From NCBI RefSeq assembly GCF_000156335.1, contig NZ_DS999213.1:3510491-3574490 (forward strand): a stretch of DNA of 64,000 nt. Reading direction: 5' to 3'. Below the pieces are notes generated by a model that saw only the letters and a list, made by a program, of their open reading frames with translations, did not search any database and was not told the DNA's origin. This DNA is from Roseobacter sp. GAI101. GTDB lineage: Bacteria > Pseudomonadota > Alphaproteobacteria > Rhodobacterales > Rhodobacteraceae. The first letter of the stretch is position 1, and every line of letters begins with the position of its first letter. The translations under genes and the position numbers were made by a program. Positions 52,686 through 61,171 of the stretch are shown in pieces.

Positions 52686-53774
52686 CTAGCGCCCGATGCT
52701 GCCCGGTGCCACGGTTGTGGCCTTCAGGATTGCATAGCATTGCAATCCCGGCACCAGCCCCAGTTCGGCCACGGCGCGTGCGGTCACCCGGCTTAGCAAT
52801 CTGTCCGACCCTGCGCGCAAGGCAATGGCCGCCCCCGGACCGTCGCCGGGGTGGATCGTGTCAACCGTGACAGCAAGCACGTTGACAGAACTCAGCCCCT
52901 TGGGGCGACTTAATGACAAGATCACATCCTGCGCCAGCACCCGCAACCGGACCCGTGCGCCAATGCTTGCCTGTACGCCCGGCAGCTCGATCTCTCCGGC
53001 GCTGACCCGGAGCGTTGAAATGCCGTCGGTACCATGGGCGATCACGTCGGCCTCGATCACGGCACCGGCCTCCCGGACGCCCAGCAAGGGCACGGCGGCA
53101 GGGTCTGCCATGACGTCGAACAGCGGTCCTTGGGCCTGAACGCTGCCATTCTGGATCAGGACCAGCGTATCGGCGAGGCGGGCAATTTCATCAACCGCGT
53201 GACTGACATAAAGGATCGGCAGGCCAAGCGGGCCGTCGCGCAGGCGCTCGAGAAAGGGGAGAATTTCTTGTTTGCGGGGGCCGTCCAGACTGGCCAGGGG
53301 TTCATCCATCAGCAACATCCGTGGATGGCTAAGCAGGGCACGGCCCAAGGCAACCCGCTGCCGTTGACCACCCGACAGGGTCGCAGGCGCACGGCCAAGC
53401 AACTCTTCAAGACCCAACAAAGCGACCACATCGTCAAATCCCGGACCGGCGCTGCCCCTTGGGGCGTACCGCGCGCCGAACATCAAATTCTGTGCGACGC
53501 TAAGATGGGGGAACAGGCGCGCATCCTGAAATACTGTGCCTAAGTGGCGCTTGTGCGGTGGCACGAAAATGCCTTGGTCTGTGTCCAGCAGGACCTCGTC
53601 ATCGACCACGATCCGGCCTTGATCGGGGCGCAGAAAACCGCCCACGGCATTGATGACGGTGGTCTTTCCGGCACCCGAACGCCCGAACAGCGCGGTGATG
53701 CCCGGCCCGGCATCAAGGGCGATCTCGAGCGTGAAATCGGCAAAGCGGTGGGACAGGGACAGCGACAGTGTCAT
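52686..53774 (-). CDS. modC: Molybdate ABC importer ATPase ModC
   Basis: A 362-residue ATPase. Walker A is GRSGAGKTT, signature LSGGQRQR, Walker B LLMDEPLASLD, H-loop YVSHAV. The C-terminal TOBE/Mop domain (about 290-355) can bind oxyanions and regulate transport. It is translationally coupled to modB (4-base overlap). Confidence 0.93.
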   Translation of the reverse strand: MTLSLSLSHRFADFTLEIALDAGPGITALFGRSGAGKTTVINAVGGFLRPDQGRIVVDDEVLLDTDQGIFVPPHKRHLGTVFQDARLFPHLSVAQNLMFGARYAPRGSAGPGFDDVVALLGLEELLGRAPATLSGGQRQRVALGRALLSHPRMLLMDEPLASLDGPRKQEILPFLERLRDGPLGLPILYVSHAVDEIARLADTLVLIQNGSVQAQGPLFDVMADPAAVPLLGVREAGAVIEADVIAHGTDGISTLRVSAGEIELPGVQASIGARVRLRVLAQDVILSLSRPKGLSSVNVLAVTVDTIHPGDGPGAAIALRAGSDRLLSRVTARAVAELGLVPGLQCYAILKATTVAPGSIGR

Positions 53775-54460
53775 GTGCCCGCGATCCGTGCAGCGACCCG
53801 GCGGGCCAGCAGTTCGGACAGCAGAACGGCGCTGATCGCCACGGCAGTGGCCATGACGACCATGATGACGGCCTGGCTTTCGCCGCCGGGGATTTGCAGC
53901 GCCGACCAGATCGCACTGGGCAGGGTCTGGGTCTGGCCGGGGATGTTGGCGACAAAGGTGATCGTGGCCCCGAATTCCCCCATTGCCTTGGCAAAGCCCA
54001 TCACCGTCCCCGCCAGTATCCCCGGCAGGATCAGGGGCAGGGTGACGCGGGCAAAGACTGACCAGCGCGGGGCACCAAGCGATGAGGCGGCTTCTTCAAG
54101 CTTGGGATCGACGGCCTCGATTGCAAGCCGCATGGCGCGCACCATCAAGGGAAAGCCCATGATCATCGCGGCCAGAACGGCACCGGACCAGTGAAATGCC
54201 AGCTGCAAGCCGACCGCCTCAAGGGCGCGGCCAAAGGGGGCCGTGCGTCCGAAGGCCATCAACAGCAGGTACCCGGTCACGACGGGGGGCAGCACCAGCG
54301 GCAGATGCACGGCCGCATTCAGCAGTGCCTTGCCCCAGAACTCGCGCCGCGCCAGCACCCATGCGACCCAAAGCGCCAGGGGAACCACCAGTACGGTGGC
54401 CCAGACGGCCACCCAAAGCGACAGGCGCAGCGCATCCCAGGCGGCGGCGTCTGGCGTCAT
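53771..54460 (-). CDS. modB: Molybdate ABC importer permease ModB
   Basis: A 229-residue permease with five to six helices. The EAA loop reads LEEAASSLGAPRWSVFARV and the PGILAGTVMGFAKAMGEFGAT segment is typical of ModB/CysT. It overlaps both modA and modC by 4 bases, so the three subunits are made together. Confidence 0.93.
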   Translation of the reverse strand: MTPDAAAWDALRLSLWVAVWATVLVVPLALWVAWVLARREFWGKALLNAAVHLPLVLPPVVTGYLLLMAFGRTAPFGRALEAVGLQLAFHWSGAVLAAMIMGFPLMVRAMRLAIEAVDPKLEEAASSLGAPRWSVFARVTLPLILPGILAGTVMGFAKAMGEFGATITFVANIPGQTQTLPSAIWSALQIPGGESQAVIMVVMATAVAISAVLLSELLARRVAARIAGT

Positions 54461-55185
54461 GGGGTGATCGGCCTAAAGCCGTGGTCGGCAAAGATGCGCA
54501 GTGCCTCCGGGGTTTGCAGATACGTCAGGAAAGCCTGACCCGCATCTGTAAGGGCCGCCGCCGGATAGGTGATCGGGCTGTGCAAGCCGTCTGGCACGGC
54601 ATGGACTACGCGCACCTGATCTTCGGCCAATGCATCGGTGCGGTAAACGATGCCAAGCGGCACCTCGCCGCGCGCCACAAGCGCCAGGGCTGCGCGTACA
54701 TTGTCGGTCTCGGCAAGATGGGGGGCCAGGGCATCCCACTGGTCTGTCGCCTGCAACCACTCACGCGCGTAAATCCCAGCTGGCACGGCATCACGCTGCC
54801 CCATGGCAAGGCGTGTGCCATCAAGGGCTGCAACCAGATGATCGGGGTCCGGCGTGGTGGTGCTGGACGCAGGCGCGATCACCACAAGGCTGTTGCCCAG
54901 AAGGTCAACGGCGGCTGCGGTGTCGACCAGACCCTTGCCCTGTAGCCAGCCCATCCAGACCGGATTGGCCAGAATGATCACGTCTGCCGGGGCCCCCGCC
55001 GCAACCTGCCGCGCCATCGTGCCCGAACCGCCAAAAGACAACGCCACCCCCGCGCCATAGGTGGCGGCAACGTCGTCCAGCGCGCCGCGCAGGCTGGCGG
55101 CGGCAAAAACCGTTACAGGGGCGGTTTGCCCCTGTGCGCCAAAGGGCAGGAAAAGGGCGAGGATTATGGCCAGTCTGAACTTCAT
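54457..55185 (-). CDS. modA: Molybdate-binding periplasmic protein ModA
   Basis: A 242-residue solute-binding protein with a signal peptide (MKFRLAIILALFLPFGAQG). VFAAASLRGALDDVA and FGGSGTMARQ form the usual ModA oxyanion site. The start at 55185 gives the clean signal peptide; a start 8 codons upstream is possible. No modE gene or clear Mo-box is visible in the 108 bases before it. Confidence 0.9.
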   Translation of the reverse strand: MKFRLAIILALFLPFGAQGQTAPVTVFAAASLRGALDDVAATYGAGVALSFGGSGTMARQVAAGAPADVIILANPVWMGWLQGKGLVDTAAAVDLLGNSLVVIAPASSTTTPDPDHLVAALDGTRLAMGQRDAVPAGIYAREWLQATDQWDALAPHLAETDNVRAALALVARGEVPLGIVYRTDALAEDQVRVVHAVPDGLHSPITYPAAALTDAGQAFLTYLQTPEALRIFADHGFRPITP

Positions 55186-55293
55186 ATCCGCACTATCCGC
55201 CAAGCGCATTGGGCGCGCAAGGGGATCACTGGTGTTGTGAATGACCTGGCGCTAAACTGTTCCGATAGATGGATGACCCGACCCGAGGCAAAT

Positions 55294-55779
55294 ATGATCA
55301 AGCAGCTGCCCATTTCGATACCCGGAGCCCGCAAGGGCGACGTGCGGTCGCAATTTGCAGCGCTGTGCTATCGCGTCAGGCGGGGCAAGGTGCAGGTTCT
55401 ATTGATTACGTCACGCGGGTCCAAGCGCTGGATCGTGCCCAAGGGGTGGCCGATGAATGGTCAGACCCCGGCCAAGGCCGCGTTGCAAGAGGCGTGGGAA
55501 GAAGCTGGCGTCACAGGGCGTTCCGTGGGCGGATGTCTGGGAGTTTATTCTTATGACAAGACACTTCCCGACAAGCAGGTCATCCCGGTGGTGGTCCTCC
55601 TTTATCCTGTCGAGGTTAAGGCTTTGGCAAAGAAATTCCCCGAAGCTGGGCAACGTCGACGTAAATGGGTGTCGCGCAAGAAGGCGATGAAAATGGTAAG
55701 TGAGCCTGAGCTTGGCCGCCTGATCCGCGATTTCGACCCGCGCGCCGGCGTGACACCAGACAAGAACGGGGCTGCTTGA
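55294..55779 (+). CDS. NUDIX hydrolase, DIPP-like with altered NUDIX box
   Basis: A 161-residue NUDIX-fold protein. Its box begins GWPMNGQTPAKAALQEAWEE, then AGV. The first Glu and the Arg of the standard GX5EX7REUXEEXGU motif are both Gln, while the two metal-binding Glu remain. Related proteins in the group hydrolyse diphosphoinositol polyphosphates or dinucleotides. GAGG precedes the ATG at 55294; an ATG at 55273 is an alternative. Divergent from modA. Confidence 0.82.
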   Translation: MIKQLPISIPGARKGDVRSQFAALCYRVRRGKVQVLLITSRGSKRWIVPKGWPMNGQTPAKAALQEAWEEAGVTGRSVGGCLGVYSYDKTLPDKQVIPVVVLLYPVEVKALAKKFPEAGQRRRKWVSRKKAMKMVSEPELGRLIRDFDPRAGVTPDKNGAA

Positions 55780-55842
55780 CGCGGCCTGTTTTGACACCAT
55801 TTAATTGCCTAAAGGTGTGGAAAAGGGCAAGCTGCCGGTACG

Positions 55843-56307
55843 ATGATTAAATTTACCTTGAAATGTGACCAGGATCACCGGTTTGAAAGCTGGTTCAAAT
55901 CCGCGTCGGCCTTTGATGCGCTGGCGCAAGGAGGGCATGTAAGCTGTGTCGTCTGCGGGTCGGCGCAGGTTGGCAAGGCGATCATGGCACCGCGGCTGTC
56001 GACCCATAAGGCCGACGCACCGCAGGATACCGAAGCGAAGAAGACCACTGAGGCGGCAACACTGCCGGTATTGTCCAAGCCTCAGACGGATATTGAAAAA
56101 GCGATCAGTGCGCTGCGCAAACAGGTCGAGACCTCCTCTGATTATGTCGGGGCGGATTTCGTGAAAGAGGCCCGCGCGATGCATGCCGGTGACGCGCCTG
56201 AGCGGTCGATTTATGGCGAGGCGCGTCTGGATCAGGCCCGCGCATTGATTGAGGAAGGCGTGCCGCTGATGCCCCTTCCGTTCCGGCCGAAACGATCAAC
56301 GCAATAG
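55843..56307 (+). CDS. DUF1178-family protein
   Basis: A 154-residue conserved protein of unknown function. The N-terminus has a Cys/His pattern (C8, H12, C35, C38 as CVVC) like a small zinc ribbon, and WF, GADFVKEARAMH and GEA near the C-terminus are family landmarks. The central part (50-85) is low-complexity. It stands between the NUDIX gene and the SDR gene. Confidence 0.8.
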   Translation: MIKFTLKCDQDHRFESWFKSASAFDALAQGGHVSCVVCGSAQVGKAIMAPRLSTHKADAPQDTEAKKTTEAATLPVLSKPQTDIEKAISALRKQVETSSDYVGADFVKEARAMHAGDAPERSIYGEARLDQARALIEEGVPLMPLPFRPKRSTQ

Positions 56308-56357
56308 AAACCACGCGGATCAGGGCATGCCCTGAGCCGGACAAGGAACACCTTACC

Positions 56358-57002
56358 ATGACGATTTTGATTACCGGGGCCACCCGCGGCATCGGCGCAG
56401 GACTGGCGGCGCATTACAAGGATCAGGGTCACGAGGTGTTTGGCACAGGCCGGTCGACGCTGGCCGATATCCAACTGGACGTGACCCATCCCGAAGATCA
56501 CAGCGCCATGGCGGCAAGCCTTGGCGATCGCGCGCTGGATTTGCTGGTCTGCAATGCGGGCGTCTATCTGGACAAGGGCGACGATCTGGAAACCGGCTTT
56601 GGCGCGGATCTGTGGGCGCAAACCTTCGCGACCAATGTGACCGGCGTCTTTCTGGCCATTCAGGCGCTCTTGCCGCATTTGCGGCGGGCTAAGGCCCCGA
56701 AGATTGCGATTATGTCGTCGCAAATGGCGTCGTCCGAACTGGCCCCCGGCGGCAGCTATATCTACCGCGCGTCGAAGGCAGCGGTTTTGAATCTGGGGCG
56801 CAACCTTGCGACGGATCTGAAAGGCGACGGGATCGCTGTGGGAATATATCATCCGGGGTGGGTGCAGACCGATATGGGCGGCAGCACCGCCGCGATCACG
56901 ACGGACGAGGCGGTCAGGGGTCTGGCCGCGCGCTTTGCAGCGCTGGATCTGGGTACCACGGGATGCTTCGAGACGTGGGACGGTCGCGCGCATCCCTTTT
57001 GA
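56358..57002 (+). CDS. Short-chain dehydrogenase/reductase (SDR)
   Basis: A 214-residue SDR. The NAD(P) motif is TGATRGIGAG, with NAG at the NNAG position (VCNAGVY), Ser in MSSQMAS and the catalytic YxxxK in YRASK. It is short and resembles sniffer/C-factor-like SDRs. Substrate unknown. The gap after it holds a tandem repeat and a dispersed gene-end repeat. Confidence 0.85.
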   Translation: MTILITGATRGIGAGLAAHYKDQGHEVFGTGRSTLADIQLDVTHPEDHSAMAASLGDRALDLLVCNAGVYLDKGDDLETGFGADLWAQTFATNVTGVFLAIQALLPHLRRAKAPKIAIMSSQMASSELAPGGSYIYRASKAAVLNLGRNLATDLKGDGIAVGIYHPGWVQTDMGGSTAAITTDEAVRGLAARFAALDLGTTGCFETWDGRAHPF

Positions 57003-57066
57003 GCGTGGCACGCGGTTGTTCCAGCTGGTCAGGCCTCGCGGCCTTGCCAGACGTTGAAGCTCCGGG

Positions 57067-57125
57067 CTTTGCCAAGTGGTCAGGATTCGGGGCTTTGCCA
57101 AGTGATCAAGATTCGGGGCTTTGCC
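57067..57125 (+). repeat. 26-bp tandem repeat
   Basis: Two units of 26 bases, each beginning CTTTGCCAAGTG and ending ATTCGGGG (57067-57092 and 57093-57118), differ at two positions; a third partial copy CTTTGCC runs into the dispersed gene-end repeat. The text just upstream (57040-57066) holds a weaker related copy. Confidence 0.8.
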
Positions 57126-57157
57126 CCGGGCCCCAGGATATTTTAAAGCCAGAGAAG
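57119..57157 (-). repeat. Dispersed gene-end repeat, copy C
   Basis: On the minus strand it reads CTTCTCTGGCTTTAAAATAT, then CCTGGGGCCCGGGGC. It lies between the SDR gene and lysC, fused to the 26-bp tandem repeat. Confidence 0.6.
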
Positions 57158-57230
57158 CAGCAGGCTGGTTGGGCTTGCTAAGGGTGCGGCTTGCGCGTAA
57201 ACCGCGCCGGAGTTTTGCAGCGGGGGACCT

Positions 57231-58469
57231 ATGCCTGTTCTGGTGATGAAATTTGGTGGCACATCCGTGGCCACACTGGATCGTATCCGCCGCGCGGCCA
57301 AGCGGGTGGGCGTCGAAGTGTCCAAGGGCTATGATGTGATCGTGATCGTGTCGGCCATGTCCGGCAAGACCAATGAATTGGTGGGCTGGGTCGGTGAGAC
57401 ATCGCCGCTGTATGATGCGCGTGAATATGATGCGGTTGTGTCAAGCGGCGAAAACGTTACCGCTGGTTTGATGGCGCTGACCTTGCAGGAAATGGACGTG
57501 CCCGCGCGCAGCTGGCAGGGGTGGCAGGTGCCGGTCAAGACGACTTCGGCGCATTCATCGGCACGGATTGAGGAAATCCCGTCCGACAACATCATGGCCA
57601 AGTTCGCCGAAGGCATGAGAGTTGCGGTTGTCGCAGGGTTTCAGGGTGTCAGCCCCGAAGGCCGGATCACCACGCTGGGCCGCGGCGGGTCGGACACCAC
57701 GGCGGTGGCTTTTGCCGCAGCATTCGACGCCGAGCGGTGCGACATCTATACAGATGTGGACGGGGTCTATACCACCGATCCGCGGATCACGTCGAAGGCA
57801 CGCAAGCTGGACAAGATCGCCTTTGAAGAGATGCTTGAACTTGCCTCGCTTGGGGCGAAAGTCCTGCAGACACGGTCTGTTGAATTGGCGATGCGCTACC
57901 GGGTCAAGCTGCGCGTGCTGAGCAGTTTTGAGGAACAATCGGACGAAGCTGGAACGCTGGTCTGCGCTGAGGAGGAAATCATGGAAAGCAATGTTGTATC
58001 GGGTGTCGCATTTTCGCGGGACGAAGCAAAGATGACCCTCGTGTCGGTTGCCGACCGGCCGGGGATTGCCGCGGCGATCTTTACGGCGCTGAGCGAAGGC
58101 GGCGTGAATGTCGATATGATCGTTCAGAATATCTCGGAGGAGGGGCGCACGGATATGACGTGGTCCTGCCCTGTCGACCAGATCAAGCGCGCCGAAAAGG
58201 CGATGGACGAAGCCAAAGCGGCGGGCAGCGTCAATTTCCACGAGCTGATTGCCGATACCGACGTTGCCAAGGTTTCGGTCGTGGGCATCGGCATGCGCAG
58301 TCATACCGGTGTGGCCGCCAAGATGTTCCAGGTCCTGTCCAACGAGGGCATCAACATCAAGGTCATCACCACATCGGAGATCAAGATTTCCGTGCTGATC
58401 GACCGCAAGTACATGGAGCTGGCCGTACAGGCGCTGCATGATGCTTTTGATCTGGACAAGGCTGCCTGA
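57231..58469 (+). CDS. lysC: Aspartate kinase LysC
   Basis: A 412-residue aspartokinase, the entry step to lysine, threonine and methionine. The kinase domain (about 1-240) has KFGGTSV, TLGRGGSDTTAVA and YTDVDGVYTTDP; two ACT domains (about 265-330 and 345-410) give feedback control. The length and layout match the Corynebacterium/Bacillus alpha2-beta2 type, where the same gene also makes a beta subunit from an internal start. An in-frame ATG at codon 251 has a very strong ribosome site here. Confidence 0.95.
   Translation: MPVLVMKFGGTSVATLDRIRRAAKRVGVEVSKGYDVIVIVSAMSGKTNELVGWVGETSPLYDAREYDAVVSSGENVTAGLMALTLQEMDVPARSWQGWQVPVKTTSAHSSARIEEIPSDNIMAKFAEGMRVAVVAGFQGVSPEGRITTLGRGGSDTTAVAFAAAFDAERCDIYTDVDGVYTTDPRITSKARKLDKIAFEEMLELASLGAKVLQTRSVELAMRYRVKLRVLSSFEEQSDEAGTLVCAEEEIMESNVVSGVAFSRDEAKMTLVSVADRPGIAAAIFTALSEGGVNVDMIVQNISEEGRTDMTWSCPVDQIKRAEKAMDEAKAAGSVNFHELIADTDVAKVSVVGIGMRSHTGVAAKMFQVLSNEGINIKVITTSEIKISVLIDRKYMELAVQALHDAFDLDKAA
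57970..57983 (+). promoter_or_regulatory. Internal ribosome-binding site and start within lysC
   Basis: AGGAGGAAATC is followed directly by ATG at 57981, in frame at lysC codon 251. It would yield a 162-residue protein made only of the two ACT domains, the size of the beta subunit in other bacteria. This is the best Shine-Dalgarno in the gene. Confidence 0.7.
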
Positions 58470-58629
58470 AGACCGGGCAGCCCCTCTTGCTTTCCGCCGG
58501 ATGTTTCTCGCCGGAGTTGAGACGCCTCTTTCCTAAATGCGGGCGGCGGTGCTAATGCTTGGCCAGATCAGAGATTTCAATTTTCGGGGATCTGTGATCT
58601 AAGCTGGCTTTGCGGAGGAACAAACTGAA

Positions 58630-60891
58630 ATGCCCGATGGGATCGAAACGGAAAGTCGCAAGCTGCTGGGTCGTTTGCGCGATGCCATGGCCAGTGACGA
58701 AGCAGGGCAGGCGCGGCTGGACAAGATTACCAGTCTGATTGCCGGTTCGATGGGCTGCGAAGTGTGTTCGATCTATCTGTTTCGCGACGAAGATACGCTC
58801 GAGCTTTGTGCCACGGAAGGGTTGAAATCCGATTCGGTGCACGAGACGCGCATGAAGTTGGGCGAGGGGCTGGTGGGCCGCGTGGCCAAGCGCAAGCGTA
58901 TCATCAATACCCCCAACGCGCCGCAGGCCCCCGGTTTTCGCTTTATGCCGGAAACCGGAGAAGAGATTTATTCAAGCTTTCTAGGCATTCCGGTGCAGCG
59001 TCTTGGTGAAATGCTGGGCGTGCTGGTCGTGCAATCCAAGGCGGCGCGCGAATTTTCCTCTGACGAAGTTTACGCTTTGGAAGTGGTAGCCATGGTACTG
59101 GCTGAAATGACCGAACTGGGCGCTTTTGTCGGTGAAGGTGCCGCGATGTCTGCCCGCCACAGCCAGCCGGTCCTTGTGCGGGGGACTGTCGGTCAGGAAG
59201 GCGTCGCCGAAGGCCATGTCTGGCTGCACGAACCACGCGTTGTCGTATCAAACCCCGTTGCCGATGACCCCGAGCGCGAGACCGAGCGGCTGAATGCGGC
59301 CGTGGACGAACTGCGCATCAGCGTCGATCAGATGATGTCGATGGCCGGCGGGGACAAGGAACAGCGGCAGGTGCTGGAAGCCTACCGGATGTTCGCCAAC
59401 TCCAAAGGCTGGATGCGCCGGATGGAGGAGGACATCAGCCGCGGGCTGTCCGCCGAAGCTGCCGTTGAAAAGGAGCAATCGCTGGCGCGGTCCCGCATCG
59501 GCCAGGCCAGCGATGCCTATCTACGGGAACGGCTGTCCGATCTGGACGACCTGAGCAACCGGTTGCTGCGTATTCTGACAGGGCAGGGATCAAACACCGG
59601 TGCTGAGATGCCGGTGAACCCCATTCTCGTTGCGCGCAACATCGGTCCTGCGGAATTGTTGGAATATGGCCGGTCCCTGCGCGGGATCGTGCTTGAAGGG
59701 GGATCGGTCGGTAGCCACGCGGCGATCGTCGCGCGAGCGCTTGCGATCCCGTTGATCGTCCATGCGTCGCGTATCACCAATGATGCGCTGAATGGCGACC
59801 GGATCATGGTGGACGGCGAACAGGGCGTCGTGCACCTGCGGCCCGATGACAACGTGGCCGCAGCGTTTCGTGACAAGATCGCGATGCAGGCCGCGGCACA
59901 GGAACGCTATGTCTCGATCAGGGACAAGCAGGCCAAGACCAAATGCGGTCAGGTCATCGGTCTGCACATGAATGCCGGCCTGATGGCGGATCTGCCTTCG
60001 CTGGAGGGGTCCGGTGCCGAAGGGGTCGGGCTGTTCCGCACCGAACTGCAATTCCTTGTGCGCAGTCAGATGCCGAAACGGTCCGAATTGTCCGCGCTTT
60101 ATTCGCGTGTCCTGGATGCCGCCGGTGGCAAGCGCGTGGTGTTTCGCACGCTTGATATCGGGTCGGACAAGGTCCTCCCCTACATGAAACCCAATGATGA
60201 ACCGAACCCTGCGTTGGGGTGGCGTGCGATCCGCGTCGGGCTCGACAAACCGGGGATCATGCGGATGCAATTGCAGGCATTGATCCGCGCAGCGAAGGGG
60301 CGGCCTTTGACGGTGATGTTCCCCTTTGTGGCGCAATTCGAAGAATACCGCGCAGCGCGGGCCGAAATGGACAAGACCCTGGCGCGCGAAGAACGGTTGG
60401 GCCATGTGCTGCCGTCAAAGATCGAAATCGGTGCCATGCTCGAGACACCTTCACTGGCTTTCGCGCCGAAGAAGTTCTTTGAAGAGGTCGAGTTTCTGTC
60501 GATTGGCGGCAATGACCTCAAGCAGTTTTTCTTTGCGGCGGACCGGGAAAACGAACTGGTGCGCCGTCGCTACGACACGTTGAACGTCAGCTTTTTGACG
60601 TTCCTCGAGGGGATCGCAAGCCGTTGTCAGGAAACGCAAACCCCGCTGTCTTTTTGTGGCGAAGATGCGGGCCGCCCCGTCGAAGCGCTGTGTTTTGCCG
60701 CCATCGGGATCACGTCGCTGTCGATGCGCCCTGCCTCCATCGGGCCGGTCAAAAGCCTGCTGCGGCGGTCCGATCTGAACGAGGTGCGCGAGGTCATCAA
60801 TGCCGCGCGTGATCGTGGCGATCAATCGGTCCGGGCCGCCGTGATGGAGTATCTGCGCAACCAGAACTCCGAGCAGCGCAAGCTGCCCTGA
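58630..60891 (+). CDS. ptsP: PTS-Ntr enzyme I (PtsP)
   Basis: A 753-residue phosphoenolpyruvate-protein phosphotransferase of the nitrogen-related PTS. An N-terminal GAF sensor domain (about 20-165) precedes the enzyme I part: HPr-binding domain, phospho-His domain with H363 in GGSVGSHAAI, and a PEP-binding TIM barrel (about 440-740; GVGLFRTE and SFCGEDAG). It starts the phosphorelay to NPr and EIIA-Ntr that links carbon/nitrogen status to regulation. GGAGG precedes the ATG. The GAF domain may sense glutamine or 2-oxoglutarate as in other PtsP. Confidence 0.93.
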   Translation: MPDGIETESRKLLGRLRDAMASDEAGQARLDKITSLIAGSMGCEVCSIYLFRDEDTLELCATEGLKSDSVHETRMKLGEGLVGRVAKRKRIINTPNAPQAPGFRFMPETGEEIYSSFLGIPVQRLGEMLGVLVVQSKAAREFSSDEVYALEVVAMVLAEMTELGAFVGEGAAMSARHSQPVLVRGTVGQEGVAEGHVWLHEPRVVVSNPVADDPERETERLNAAVDELRISVDQMMSMAGGDKEQRQVLEAYRMFANSKGWMRRMEEDISRGLSAEAAVEKEQSLARSRIGQASDAYLRERLSDLDDLSNRLLRILTGQGSNTGAEMPVNPILVARNIGPAELLEYGRSLRGIVLEGGSVGSHAAIVARALAIPLIVHASRITNDALNGDRIMVDGEQGVVHLRPDDNVAAAFRDKIAMQAAAQERYVSIRDKQAKTKCGQVIGLHMNAGLMADLPSLEGSGAEGVGLFRTELQFLVRSQMPKRSELSALYSRVLDAAGGKRVVFRTLDIGSDKVLPYMKPNDEPNPALGWRAIRVGLDKPGIMRMQLQALIRAAKGRPLTVMFPFVAQFEEYRAARAEMDKTLAREERLGHVLPSKIEIGAMLETPSLAFAPKKFFEEVEFLSIGGNDLKQFFFAADRENELVRRRYDTLNVSFLTFLEGIASRCQETQTPLSFCGEDAGRPVEALCFAAIGITSLSMRPASIGPVKSLLRRSDLNEVREVINAARDRGDQSVRAAVMEYLRNQNSEQRKLP

Positions 60892-61044
60892 GGGATCGCC
60901 CGCCGTTGCTGGTGACAAGGTCCAAGCGCAAGGCGGGGGACTATGACTGCTGACCGCCGGCCTTTGATTGTAGGGTCCGATGCGCCGATACGCCTTTGGA
61001 CATACCTCGTCATTTTGAGGCGATGATTGCCGAAGACGCGATGG

Positions 61045-61073
61045 TTGACATAAAGATACGCGCAATTTCTTAA
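61045..61073 (+). promoter_or_regulatory. Putative promoter of the RND efflux operon
   Basis: TTGACA (61045-61050) and TCTTAA (61068-61073), 17 bases apart, about 100 bases before the adaptor gene. The rest of the 280-base gap after ptsP holds no gene that I can support. Confidence 0.45.
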
Positions 61074-61171
61074 TCTACACCGGTTAGCTGGGGTGCTCGT
61101 TCATTGCCTTTAGGGGGCGGCGGCCCACATGAAGTAATCGTAAAGGCGATGATCGCGGAATGGAGAAATTG

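Noticed and set aside
57067-57125. Direct repeats considered as a CRISPR array
   Set aside because: The units abut with no spacers and there are no cas genes.
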